From Pseudomonas alcaligenes (GTDB taxonomy: Bacteria > Pseudomonadota > Gammaproteobacteria > Pseudomonadales > Pseudomonadaceae), in assembly GCF_014490745.1 (NCBI RefSeq), contig NZ_LZEU01000001.1:310001-374000 (forward strand): a DNA stretch of 64,000 nucleotides, written 5' to 3'. The first letter of the stretch is position 1, and every line of letters begins with the position of its first letter. The translations under genes and the position numbers were made by a program. The notes beneath the pieces were generated by a model that was given only the letters and a program-made list of their open reading frames with translations, was not told the DNA's origin and ran no database searches. This document shows positions 47,420 through 56,216 of the stretch, piece by piece.

Positions 47420-48277
47420 GTGGGCATTGAGTCGTCCGAATACTCGATCTATCGGCAAGTGGTGTCGCAGTTGATGAATGGCGAGGAGCAGTTGCCGAGC
47501 CTGCCGATGCTGACGCTGGATATTCGCCGCGCGCTGGCCAGCGACGAGGTGCGCTTGCCGGTGCTGGTGCGTTTGATCGAGCGCGATCCGGCGCTCTCGG
47601 CCTTGCTGATGAAACATGCGTCCTGCGCCATCTATCGCCATCCGGTGCCGCCCAAGACCCTGCAGGACGTGATCAACCTGCTGGGCATGGCCGAGGTGGA
47701 TCGGATCACCATGGTGCACAGCATCAAGAGCCTGTTCACCCTGCACAGCCCGGCGCACAAGCGTCTGTTCATGGAGTTGTGGGAGCGCCTGATCCTCAAG
47801 GCCAGCACCTGCGCCATGCTCGCCCGCCTGCTCGGCCATGTGGCGCCGGAGCATGCGCTGCTGGCCAGCCTGCTCAGCGAGGTGGGCACCCTGGCGGTGC
47901 TCTCGGCGTTCAAGGGCGAGGCGCAGATTCCCGCCGGCGACCTGTATTACAAGCTGTGCCGCGAGTACAGCAAGTCGCTGGGAGTGATAGTGCTGAAGAA
48001 GTGGGCGGTGGATGACGAATACATCGGGGTGATCCGCGCCGCCGGCAACTGGGGCAGCAGCGAGGGCCGCGAGCTTGGGCTGATCGATCTGGTCAACCTG
48101 GCGCTGTTCCATGCCGTGCGCGAGCGCAACGCCAGTGCCGAGCTGCCACCGCTGTACGAGCTGGCGGCCTACCACAAGCTGCTGCCGCCGCTGAACTTCA
48201 TTGGTGACAACGGCGAGTTGGAACTGGTGGTCAGCCACCGGGCGGATATCCATGCCATTGCTGCGACTTTGCGCTGA
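47420..48277 (+). CDS. HDOD-domain protein
   Basis: 285 residues from a GTG start. An HDOD domain spans about 15-205: LPSLPMLTLDIRRALASDEV, LVRLIERDPALSALLMKHASC, LGMAEVDRITMVHSI, and LLASLLSEVGTLAVLSAF; the metal-binding HD residues are not conserved, as is typical of HDOD. These domains act in signalling output, not catalysis. GGGAGG lies six bases before GTG 47420, so this start is preferred over a TTG at 47363. The binding-protein gene downstream begins inside its last 26 nt. Confidence 0.85.
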   Translation: MGIESSEYSIYRQVVSQLMNGEEQLPSLPMLTLDIRRALASDEVRLPVLVRLIERDPALSALLMKHASCAIYRHPVPPKTLQDVINLLGMAEVDRITMVHSIKSLFTLHSPAHKRLFMELWERLILKASTCAMLARLLGHVAPEHALLASLLSEVGTLAVLSAFKGEAQIPAGDLYYKLCREYSKSLGVIVLKKWAVDDEYIGVIRAAGNWGSSEGRELGLIDLVNLALFHAVRERNASAELPPLYELAAYHKLLPPLNFIGDNGELELVVSHRADIHAIAATLR

Positions 48278-49163
48278 GCGGCATCCGGCGCCCGCAGTGT
48301 GCCTGGCCCTGCTGCTGTCTTCTGGGCTGGGCAGTGCGCCGCTGCAGGCCGAGGAAACCTGGGTGGTGGCGGTGGCCGACCTGCCGGGGCTGGTGCGTGG
48401 CGAGGGCGCCGCGCCGCTGCTGGCTATCATCCAAGCGCTGGATCGCGAGCTGCCGGACGTGCGCCTGGAGCTGCGCATCGTGCCCTTCGCCCGTTCGCTG
48501 CTGCTGGTGCAGCAGGGCGAGGCCGAGCTGCAGATGCCCTTTCTCGAGCAGCCCCTCGCCCCGCCGGGGCTGCACTACGGCCGCGAGGCGTTGGGTGAGG
48601 TGCGTTTCGCCCTGTACACCCGCCGCCAGCTACACCTGACCCGTGCCGAGCTGCTCGATCCGCGCTGGCATCTGACGGCGCAGCGCCTGGCCGGCAGCGG
48701 CCTGATTCCGGAGCAGCAGGCACGCCTGGGCGAGTTGCTGGGGCGCAGCTGGCGTCTGGATCAGCTGCAGGCACGGGTCGGCCCGCAGCATGGCCTGCAG
48801 GCCCTGGCCTATCCCTACCGGATCGAGACCGACCGCGCCCATGTCGATGCCCTCGGCCTGCCCGCGCTGCCCGGCAACAGCGTGGCCAACAGCCTGGAGA
48901 AGCTGTTGCATGGGCGCATTCAGGGCTATGTGTTCGCCGTCAATGTGGTCGACCCGGCTATCGATAGCCTGGGCCTGCGCGGGCAGCTGCGCGCGGTGCA
49001 TTTCAATGATTATCCGGCGCGCTGGCTGCGGGCCGACAACCCGCGCGGGGCAATGGTCGACCGGCGCATCAGTGCCGCGTTGCAGGCAATCAAGGCCAAT
49101 GGCGAGTACCAGCGCCTGGGGACGACCTTCTACCGGCAGATGGACTGGCAGCCCTGGCCCTGA
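48252..49163 (+). CDS. Solo periplasmic substrate-binding-like protein
   Basis: 303 residues. An unusually long N-terminus (MPLLRLCAERHPAPAVCLALLLSSGLGSAPLQAEE) contains a signal peptide cleaved near residue 35. The mature part follows the family-3 pattern in diverged form: LRIVPFARSLLLVQQGEAELQ, FALYTRRQLHL and a second lobe ending RISAALQAIKANGEYQRLG. No transporter genes are nearby. Its start overlaps the HDOD gene by 26 nt, so the two are coupled; a periplasmic sensor paired with a cytoplasmic signalling protein is a plausible reading but not shown. Confidence 0.8.
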   Translation: MPLLRLCAERHPAPAVCLALLLSSGLGSAPLQAEETWVVAVADLPGLVRGEGAAPLLAIIQALDRELPDVRLELRIVPFARSLLLVQQGEAELQMPFLEQPLAPPGLHYGREALGEVRFALYTRRQLHLTRAELLDPRWHLTAQRLAGSGLIPEQQARLGELLGRSWRLDQLQARVGPQHGLQALAYPYRIETDRAHVDALGLPALPGNSVANSLEKLLHGRIQGYVFAVNVVDPAIDSLGLRGQLRAVHFNDYPARWLRADNPRGAMVDRRISAALQAIKANGEYQRLGTTFYRQMDWQPWP

Positions 49164-49240
49164 ACGCTGGCACGCAGGGCCATGGCGGTTGCCGGCGGAG
49201 CTGCTAAGGTCGGCTCTCCCTGACCGCGTCGAGACCCGCC

Positions 49241-50107
49241 ATGCCCGCTCCCTGCATCGTCATCCCCCTGCCGCGCCGCGACTTCGACCCCAGCGAGGCG
49301 GCGCTGAGCTGGCAGCTGCTGCGCCAGGCCGGTTTCCGCGTGTGTTTCGCCACCCCCGATGGCCTGCCGGCCGAGCCCGATCCGCTGATGCTCAGTGGCG
49401 AGGGGCTGGATGCCTGGGGGTTGGTGCCCGGTCTACGCCGCCTGCGCCTGGTCGGCCTGCTGCTGCGCGCCCGCAGCGATGCGCGCGCGGCCTGTGCGGC
49501 GATGCTGGCTGATCCCGATTACCGCCAGCCGCTGCGCCACGAGCGCCTGCGGGTGGAAGACTTCGCCGGCCTGATGTTGCCCGGCGGGCACCATGCGCGG
49601 GGCATGCGCGAATACCTGGAAAGCCCGACCCTGCAGGCGTTCGTCGCCGACTTCTTCGCCCGCGGCAAGCCGGTGGCGGCGGTCTGCCATGGCGTGGTGC
49701 TGGCGGCGCGCAGCCAGGGCGCCGATGGCCGCTCGGTGCTGTACGGGCGCAAGACTACCGGGCTGACCTGGAAGATGGAGAAGACCGCCTGGGATCTGAC
49801 CCGCTTCTTCGCCCGCTGGTGGGATCGCGACTATTACCGCACCTACCTGGAGGCGCCGGGCGAGCCGGCCGGCTACATGAGCGTGCAGGCCGAGGTCAGT
49901 CGCGCCCTGGCCAGCCCGGAGGATTTTCTCGATGTGCCGAAGGGCGCCGCGGACTTCTGGCGCAAGACCAGCGGCCTGCACCGCGACTCGCCCGCCGACC
50001 TGCGCCCGGCCTGGGTGGTATGCGACGGCAACTATGTGTCCGGACGCTGGCCGGGCGACATGCACGGGCTGATGGCGCGCTTTATCGAGCTGCTGCCCAG
50101 GCCATAG
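49241..50107 (+). CDS. DJ-1/PfpI family protein
   Basis: 288 residues, longer than minimal DJ-1 (about 190). The nucleophile-elbow is C149-H150 in PVAAVCHGVVLAA, preceded by LMLPGGHHARGM. Insertions before and after enlarge the fold, as in the class containing HchA and type-1 glutamine amidotransferase-like proteins. Expected roles are chaperone, glyoxalase or hydrolase activity; the exact reaction is unknown. It ends 10 nt before a large palindrome, which separates it from the convergent flavoprotein gene. Confidence 0.85.
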   Translation: MPAPCIVIPLPRRDFDPSEAALSWQLLRQAGFRVCFATPDGLPAEPDPLMLSGEGLDAWGLVPGLRRLRLVGLLLRARSDARAACAAMLADPDYRQPLRHERLRVEDFAGLMLPGGHHARGMREYLESPTLQAFVADFFARGKPVAAVCHGVVLAARSQGADGRSVLYGRKTTGLTWKMEKTAWDLTRFFARWWDRDYYRTYLEAPGEPAGYMSVQAEVSRALASPEDFLDVPKGAADFWRKTSGLHRDSPADLRPAWVVCDGNYVSGRWPGDMHGLMARFIELLPRP

Positions 50108-50116
50108 GCACAAGCC

Positions 50117-50211
50117 GTAGGAGCGAGCTCTGCTCGCGAAGCGGTGGAGGTGTTGCTTCGCGAGCAGAGCTCGCTCCTACCTTGGGCTGCCGCGGGTTGC
50201 GCCCGCCCTAC
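50117..50211. repeat. Perfect 26-bp inverted repeat, GTAGGAGCGAGC family, with a half REP
   Basis: The left arm (50117-50142, starting GTAGGAGCGAGCTCTGCTCG) and right arm (50155-50180) are exact complements around a 12-nt loop. A half element of the other family, CGCGGGTTGCGCCCGCCCTAC-type, follows at 50191-50211. It lies between convergent genes and probably ends both transcripts. Confidence 0.88.
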
Positions 50212-51392
50212 ACGAACTGCGCGGCGGCGCTGGCCGAGGCCCAGGCCCACTGGAAGTTGAAGCCGCCCAGGTGGCCGGTGACATCCAGCACTTCGCCGAT
50301 GAAGTACAGGCCCGGCGACCTCTGCGACTCCATGGTCTTCGACGACACCTCGCGGGTGTCGACGCCGCCGAGGGTGACTTCGGCGGTGCGGTAGCCCTCG
50401 GTGCCGGCCGGGATCAGCGTCCAGCAGGCCAGGCGCTCGGTCACCGCATTCAGCTCGCTCGGGGTGTACTGCTTGAGCGGCTTGGAGACGAACCACTGCT
50501 CGGCCAGCAGGTTGGCCATCTTCTTGGTGAACAGTTCGCCGAGCACGGTCTTCAGTTCGCTGTTGGGCCGCTCGCGCTGCTGCTCGGCCAGCCACTCGGG
50601 CAGGTCGAGGTGCGGCAGCAGGTTGATCTGCACGCTGTCGCCGGGCTGCCAGTAGGAGGAAATCTGCAGGATCGCCGGGCCGGACAGGCCGCGGTGGGTG
50701 AACAGGATATTTTCCTTGAAGCTCTGCCCGTTGCAGCTCACCACGCAGTCTTCCACCGAGGTGCCGGACAGCTCGCCGCACAGCTCTTTCAGTTGTGGCT
50801 CGGTGATGGTGAACGGCACCAAGCCGGCGCGGGTCGGCAGCAGCTCGTGGCCGAACTGGCGCGCCACCTGGTAGCCAAAGCCGCTGGCGCCGAGGGTGGG
50901 GATGGACAGGCCGCCGGTGGCGATCACCAGCGACTCGCAGTCGAAGCGGCCGGCGCTGGTGAGCAGGCGGTAGCCGGCGTCGGTCTTGTCGATCTGCTCG
51001 ATCCTGGTGTCCAGGCGCAGGTCGACGCCGGCATCGCTGCATTCGGCCAGCAGCATCTCGAGGATGTCGCTGGACTTGTTGTCGCAGAACAGCTGGCCGA
51101 GCTTCTTCTCGTGATAGGGCACGCCGTGCTTGGCCACCAGGCCGATGAAGTCCCACTGGGTGTAGCGCGCCAGGGCCGACTTGCAGAAGTGCGGGTTGCC
51201 GGAGAGGAAGTTGCCCGGCTCGCTGTACATATTGGTGAAGTTGCAGCGCCCGCCGCCGGACATGAGGATCTTCTTGCCGGCCTTGTTGGCGTGGTCGAGC
51301 AGCAGCACCTGGCGCCCGCGCGCGCCAGCTTGCGCCGCACACATCAGGCCGGCGGCACCGGCGCCAATGATGATGACCGGGAAGAAGGACAC
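50208..51392 (-). CDS. YhiN/HI0933-type FAD-dependent oxidoreductase
   Basis: 394 residues. Rossmann FAD motif PVIIIGAGAAGLMCAAQAGA, then KKILMSGGGRCNFTN, the family signature, VIATGGLSIPTLGASGFGYQVA, and the C-terminal GLYFIGEVLDVTGHLGGFNFQWAWASA. Proteins of this group include BaiN-like flavoproteins; the substrate in Pseudomonas is unknown. Its length is normal. It is cytoplasmic and appears monocistronic, bounded by palindromic repeats on both sides. Confidence 0.92.
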   Translation of the reverse strand: MSFFPVIIIGAGAAGLMCAAQAGARGRQVLLLDHANKAGKKILMSGGGRCNFTNMYSEPGNFLSGNPHFCKSALARYTQWDFIGLVAKHGVPYHEKKLGQLFCDNKSSDILEMLLAECSDAGVDLRLDTRIEQIDKTDAGYRLLTSAGRFDCESLVIATGGLSIPTLGASGFGYQVARQFGHELLPTRAGLVPFTITEPQLKELCGELSGTSVEDCVVSCNGQSFKENILFTHRGLSGPAILQISSYWQPGDSVQINLLPHLDLPEWLAEQQRERPNSELKTVLGELFTKKMANLLAEQWFVSKPLKQYTPSELNAVTERLACWTLIPAGTEGYRTAEVTLGGVDTREVSSKTMESQRSPGLYFIGEVLDVTGHLGGFNFQWAWASASAAAQFV

Positions 51393-51485
51393 GGCAGAAA
51401 CCTCGGTTATTCGCAGAAGGCGCGCATTCTAGCGGAAAGCGCTGGCGAGTCTGTGGGCGGTCGTCGGGCGGGGCAGACGAAGCCT

Positions 51486-51544
51486 GTAGGGCGGGTGAAA
51501 CCCGCGGCGGTGGCGCATGAGAACGCGGGTTTCACCCGCCCTAC
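51486..51544. repeat. Perfect 21-bp inverted repeat, GTAGGGCGG family
   Basis: The left arm 51486-51506 begins GTAGGGCGGGTGAAACCCGC; the right arm 51524-51544 is its exact complement, with a 17-nt loop. It is the best-preserved copy of this family in the window and ends 4 nt before the yccS-like stop codon region. Confidence 0.88.
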
Positions 51545-51547
51545 GGC

Positions 51548-53731
51548 TCAGGCTGCCTTGGCCGCTTCCGGCTGCTTCTGCAGGTGCGCCACCAGGGTGC
51601 GCAGCGGGGCCAGCTGGCGGCAGATCAGGCCGAGCTGCACCTGCACCAGGCGGTGGCCTTCGTCCATCTCGTCCGGCAGCTGTTCCAGCTCCTCGGCCAG
51701 GCTCTGGTCGAGTTCGTCGTGCACCGCCACCGGCTGGTGCTGCTGCAGGCAGGCGGCGATGTTATCGAGGGCCGTGCTGATATGCGCCACGGCGCGCTCG
51801 TGCAGGGCGTCGCTGGCGTCGTCGGCCAGGCTCTCGCGGTGCGCGCCGAGGCCGGACAGGTAGCTGAGCAGGGTGTGCGACAGCACCAGGAAGCGGAAGC
51901 CGGTCTCGGCGTCCTTCCGAAAGTGGCCGGGCTCCATCAGCATGTTGGACAGGGTGGTCGACAGCGCCGCGTCGGCGTTGTGTGCATTGCGCCGGGCCAG
52001 GCGGTAGCTGAGGTCGTCGCGCGCGCCGGACTCGTACTGCTGCATGATCTGCAGCAGGTAGCGGCTGTTGCAGCTGAGGGTGTTGGCCAGCACCTGGTTG
52101 AGCTTGCGCCCCTGCCAGTCGGGCAGGATGAAGAACACCGCCAGGCCGGCGATCAGGGTGCCGAAGGCGGTATCCACCAGGCGCGGCCAGAACAGGGTGT
52201 AGGCATCGCTGATCTGGTTGAAGCAGAGCATCACCACCAGGGTCATGGCGCTGGTGGCCAGGGTGTAGCGGTCGACCCGGTTGATGAAGAAGGCCACCCC
52301 GGCGAGCACGGCGAACAGCGACTGCAGCAGCGGATCGGGGAACAGGCTGATCAGTGCCCAACCCAGCACCAGGCCGAGCACCGTGCCGGCCACCCGCTGC
52401 ACCAGACGCAGGCGGGTGGCACCGTAGCTGGGGCGGCAAACGAACAGGGTGGTGAGCAGGATCCAGTAGCCCTGCTGCGGGTGCACCCAGTGCAGCAGCA
52501 GGTAGCCGGCGGCCAGGGCGATGGACAGGCGCACGGCGTGGCGGAACACCAGCGAGGTCGGCGAGAAATGCTGGCGCAGGCGCTCGAAGGCGTCCTTGAG
52601 GCTCTGCGGCGAACGGTCGAGCAGGGCGCTGTCCTGTTCGTCGGCCAGGGCGTCCGGGTTGCTGGCGCTGGCCAGCTTGCGCTCCAGGGTCGCCAGGTTG
52701 CCGGCCAGGGCGGCCAGCGAGCGCAGCAGGCGGCGCCAGGCCGGGTTGTTCTGCTCGCGCAGGTAGGCCATCGAGGCGTCGAGGTCGGCCATGGCCTGGC
52801 TGTTGTCGTTGTAGTCGAACGGCTGGCGCATGCGAATCGCCCGGCCCAGAGCCTGGCAGGCCTTGCCCTGCTGGCTGAGCAGGCGGCCGCAGCGGAACAT
52901 CACGTCGCTGTGGAAGAAGGCCTCGGCCAGGGCGTTGTAGGGGTAGTGCGAGGAGCTGGCGCGCTCGTGGATGTCCTGGGCGATGAAGTACAGCTTGAGG
53001 TAGCGGTTGGTCTTCTGCCCGCTGCGCTTGCGGCTCATGCGGTTGAGGATGATGTCCTTGGCCAGGTTCAGCGCGCTGACCACCCGCCCGTTCTGCTGGG
53101 CCAGCAGCAGGCGCTTGCCCTCCACGTCGAGCTGGCGCAGCGGCTCGAACAGCGAGGCCTTGAGGCGCAGGTAGGCGCCCAGCTCGACGAACACCCGCGC
53201 CAGCGCCTGCTGCACCGGCTGCTGGCTGAACAGTGAGCTCCAGATCACCCCCAGCAGGCCGTACCAGGCGGCGCCGGAGATCAGCAGCAGCGGTTCCTGC
53301 CAGAAGCTGCCGAGGCTGCCGCCACGGTGTTCCAGGCCGATCGCCGTGTAGATCGCCAGGATCAGCGTGGCCTGGGCCACCGCCGCATAGCGCTCGCCGA
53401 TGCCACCGAGCAGGGTCATGGCGAAGGCCGCCCCGGCCAGGCCGATGCCGAACAGCCAGGGTGTGGGAAACAGCAGCTGCACCGCGCTGGCGGTGGCGGC
53501 GAAGCAGGCCAGGGTCACCAGTAGCGCCTGCAGGCGGCCGCGCCAGTGGTCGTCGCTCTCGGCCAGGGCGCTGGCGATGCAGCCGAGGAACAGCGGAATG
53601 ACGAAGGCGATGCGATCGAAGTACCAGCACAGTGCCATCGAGCCGGCCAGGGCGATGAACACGCGGATGCCGTAGGTAAATTTCTCGCGGGCCCAGAGGC
53701 GGCGCAGGGTGTGCTTGAACGATGAGGGCAT
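51548..53731 (-). CDS. yccS: YccS-type FUSC family membrane protein
   Basis: 727 residues. Two blocks of about six membrane helices (residues 25-150 and 390-520), each followed by a large cytoplasmic domain, is the FUSC/YccS layout related to aromatic-acid exporters. Motifs include FGIGLAGAAFAMTLLGGIGERYAA, RHAVRLSIALAAGYLLL, GYWILLTTLFVCRPSYGATRLR and FILPDWQGRKL. The substrate is unknown. The ATG at 53731 (MPSSFKHTLRRLW) gives the family start; the frame open to 53779 is not needed. It is divergent from the binding-protein gene at 53953, with 221 nt between. Confidence 0.9.
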   Translation of the reverse strand: MPSSFKHTLRRLWAREKFTYGIRVFIALAGSMALCWYFDRIAFVIPLFLGCIASALAESDDHWRGRLQALLVTLACFAATASAVQLLFPTPWLFGIGLAGAAFAMTLLGGIGERYAAVAQATLILAIYTAIGLEHRGGSLGSFWQEPLLLISGAAWYGLLGVIWSSLFSQQPVQQALARVFVELGAYLRLKASLFEPLRQLDVEGKRLLLAQQNGRVVSALNLAKDIILNRMSRKRSGQKTNRYLKLYFIAQDIHERASSSHYPYNALAEAFFHSDVMFRCGRLLSQQGKACQALGRAIRMRQPFDYNDNSQAMADLDASMAYLREQNNPAWRRLLRSLAALAGNLATLERKLASASNPDALADEQDSALLDRSPQSLKDAFERLRQHFSPTSLVFRHAVRLSIALAAGYLLLHWVHPQQGYWILLTTLFVCRPSYGATRLRLVQRVAGTVLGLVLGWALISLFPDPLLQSLFAVLAGVAFFINRVDRYTLATSAMTLVVMLCFNQISDAYTLFWPRLVDTAFGTLIAGLAVFFILPDWQGRKLNQVLANTLSCNSRYLLQIMQQYESGARDDLSYRLARRNAHNADAALSTTLSNMLMEPGHFRKDAETGFRFLVLSHTLLSYLSGLGAHRESLADDASDALHERAVAHISTALDNIAACLQQHQPVAVHDELDQSLAEELEQLPDEMDEGHRLVQVQLGLICRQLAPLRTLVAHLQKQPEAAKAA

Positions 53732-53952
53732 GGGCGAACGGCTACCCGCCTGGAAGATAAAGGGATGGCTGTGTCGCAACAGACGGCCGGATAACCCGGC
53801 AAGGCACCATTTTATTGACCTTTCGATCAGCGTGGCCAGTGCTTCACAGGGTAGCCTGCCGGTCGTCGTTGCGGAGCAGTCGGCAGACGGTAGCGGAGAA
53901 AATCCCGCAGGCTGGCTAGGCTTGAAACATTCCCCGTAGTTGGACGTTGGGT

Positions 53953-54699
53953 ATGCCAGTCATCCGTCGCCTCGTGCTGCTGTTCGCCCTGTTCCTGGCC
54001 GGTTCGGCCATGGCCGAGCACCTGCGCCTGGCGGGCGACTCCTGGCCGCCGTTCACCGACCAGCGCCTGGCCAACAACGGCCTGGCGGTGGATCTAGTGA
54101 GCACCGCGCTACAGCGTGCCGGCTACACCACCGAGTATGCCGAGGCGCCCTGGGCGCGGGCGCTGTACGGTCTGCAGCAGGGCGACTACGACCTGCTCGT
54201 GGCCGCCTGGTACAGCGACGAGCGCACCCGTTATGGGTTGTTCTCCGAGCCCTACCTGATCAACCGCATTCGCTTCCTGCAGCACCAGCGTACCCATATC
54301 CGTTTCGATAGCCTGGCCGACCTGCGCCCGTACAACATTGCCGTGGTGCGCGGCTACAGCTATTCCAGCGATTTCGACCAGGACGCCAGTCTGCAGAAGG
54401 TGCCGGTGCTGGAGTTCGCCATGGGCGCGCGCATGTTGGCGGCCGGGCGGGTGCAGCTGGCGGTGGAGGACGAACTGGTGGCCCAGCACTACCTCAACCG
54501 CGAGCTGAGCGAAGTGAAGAGCGGCCTGGAGTTCCTGCCCAAGCCGCTCAGCGAGAACGGCCTGCATATCCTGGTGCGGCGTAGCCATCCGCTGCACCAG
54601 CAGATCGTCCAGGACTTCAATCGGGCCATCGCCGCCATGCGCGCGGACGGCAGCTACGCGCGCATTTACCGGCGCCACGGCCTGCAGCTGCAGGAGTAG
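53953..54699 (+). CDS. Solo periplasmic substrate-binding protein (SBP_bac_3-like)
   Basis: 248 residues. The signal peptide is cleaved after about residue 21 (FLAGSAMA-EHLRLAGDSW). Mature features: PPFTDQRLANNGLAVDLVSTAL, EAPWARALYGLQQGDYDLLVAAW, and the second lobe PYNIAVVRGYSYSSDFD. No ABC permease or ATPase genes adjoin it. The ATG at 53953 is preferred over a TTG at 53947. It converges with dbpA, whose stop lies 12 nt away, with no visible terminator. Confidence 0.86.
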   Translation: MPVIRRLVLLFALFLAGSAMAEHLRLAGDSWPPFTDQRLANNGLAVDLVSTALQRAGYTTEYAEAPWARALYGLQQGDYDLLVAAWYSDERTRYGLFSEPYLINRIRFLQHQRTHIRFDSLADLRPYNIAVVRGYSYSSDFDQDASLQKVPVLEFAMGARMLAAGRVQLAVEDELVAQHYLNRELSEVKSGLEFLPKPLSENGLHILVRRSHPLHQQIVQDFNRAIAAMRADGSYARIYRRHGLQLQE

Positions 54700-54711
54700 G
54701 GCGCGCCGGCC

Positions 54712-56085
54712 TCAGAGCATGCGCACCTTGAGCGAGCGGCCCTTGATCTTGGCTGAGTTGAGGCGCTGCAGGGCCTGGCGGGCGAGGTTGCGATCCACCG
54801 CGACATAGGCCTGGTAATCGAAGATGGCGATCTTGCCGACCTTGTCACCGGCGATGCCGGCCTCGCCGGTGAGGGCACCGAGGATGTCGCCGGGGCGCAG
54901 CTTGTCCTTGCGCCCGGCACCGATGCACAGGCAGTGCATCGGTGGCAGCAGCGCCTCGCCCTTGTCCTTCAGTTCACCGAGCAGCTGCCAGGTCAGCGGC
55001 GCGCCCTGCAGCTCCTCGATGGCCTGGGCGCGGCTGGCTTCGGCCGGCGCCACCAGGCTCAGGGCCAGGCCCTTCTCGCCGGCGCGGCCGCTGCGGCCGA
55101 TGCGGTGCACGTGCACCTGGGCGTCACGGCTCAGCTCGACGTTGATCACCGCTTCCAGGCCGGCGATGTCCAGGCCGCGGGCGGCCACGTCGGTGGCTAC
55201 CAGCACGCTGAGGCTGCGGTTGGCGAACAGGGTCAGCACCTGGTCGCGATCACGCTGTTCCAGGTCGCCATGCAGGGCGGCGGCGGAAATCTTCTCCGCT
55301 TCCAGGTGGGCGGCCAGTTCGTCGCACTGCTGACGGGTGGCGCAGAAGGCCACCACCGGCTGCTTGCGGAAGTGCCGCAGCAGGCGTACCACCGCCTCCA
55401 GGCGCTGGCGCGGGTCGATCTCGTAGAAACGCTGCTCGATCTGCGCGTCGTCGTGCAGGGCCTCCACCTCGACCCGCTCCGGGCTGCGCAGGAAGCGCGC
55501 GGCGAGCTGCTCGATGCCGGCCGGGTAGGTGGCGGAGAACAGCAGGGTCTGGCGCTTGCTCGGGGTCTGCTCGATGACCTCGGCAATGCTGTCGAAGAAG
55601 CCCATGTCGAGCATGCGGTCGGCTTCGTCGAGCACCAGGGTGTTGAGCCCGTCGAGCTTCAGGGTGCCCTTGCGCAGGTGTTCCTGGATGCGTCCCGGGG
55701 TGCCGACTATGACGTGGGCGCCATGCTCCAGCGAGCCGATCTGCGGGCCGAAGGGCACGCCGCCACAGAGGGTGAGGATCTTGATGTTGTCGGCGGCGCG
55801 GGCCAGGCGGCGCAGCTCCTTGGCTACCTGGTCGGCCAGCTCGCGGGTCGGGCACAGCACCAGCGCCTGGCAGCCGAAGAAGCGCGGGTTGAGCGGGCTG
55901 AGCAGGCCGATGCCGAAGGCCGCGGTCTTGCCGCTGCCGGTCTTGGCCTGGGCGATCAGGTCGCGGCCGCGCAGGATCAGCGGCAGGCTCTGTGCCTGGA
56001 TCGGCGTCATCTCGGCATAACCGAGGGCGTCGAGGTTGGCCAGCATGGCGGCGGACAGCGGCAGGGTGGAGAAGGCGGTGGTCAC
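54712..56085 (-). CDS. dbpA: ATP-dependent RNA helicase DbpA
   Basis: 457 residues from a GTG start. DEAD-box core: PIQAQSLPLILRGRDLIAQ, Walker [37 protein letters not shown] and HRIGRSGRAGEKG. The C-terminal 75 residues form the DbpA RNA-recognition domain (DKLRPGDILGALTGEAGI, GKIAIFDYQAYVAVDR), which targets the helicase to hairpin 92 of 23S rRNA for 50S assembly. The GTG at 56085 gives MTTAFSTLPLS; a TTG at 56100 is a less likely start. It is divergent from the TorT-like gene (131-nt gap). Confidence 0.95.
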   Translation of the reverse strand: MTTAFSTLPLSAAMLANLDALGYAEMTPIQAQSLPLILRGRDLIAQAKTGSGKTAAFGIGLLSPLNPRFFGCQALVLCPTRELADQVAKELRRLARAADNIKILTLCGGVPFGPQIGSLEHGAHVIVGTPGRIQEHLRKGTLKLDGLNTLVLDEADRMLDMGFFDSIAEVIEQTPSKRQTLLFSATYPAGIEQLAARFLRSPERVEVEALHDDAQIEQRFYEIDPRQRLEAVVRLLRHFRKQPVVAFCATRQQCDELAAHLEAEKISAAALHGDLEQRDRDQVLTLFANRSLSVLVATDVAARGLDIAGLEAVINVELSRDAQVHVHRIGRSGRAGEKGLALSLVAPAEASRAQAIEELQGAPLTWQLLGELKDKGEALLPPMHCLCIGAGRKDKLRPGDILGALTGEAGIAGDKVGKIAIFDYQAYVAVDRNLARQALQRLNSAKIKGRSLKVRML

Positions 56086-56216
56086 GGGGCAAACCTGCAA
56101 GGGGGAATGGCGCGCAGTGTATCAGGCGCGCTACGGCCCCCCGTGGGAAAAACGACCGTCAGCGCCTAAGCTGCAGGACACTCCACTCCATTGCCCCCCG
56201 GCTAAGGCTGCCCTCG

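Noticed and set aside
51584..53236. 550-codon plus-strand frame opposite the yccS-like gene
   Set aside because: Gly/Gln/Val-rich antisense shadow; the minus frame has clear membrane helices and family motifs.
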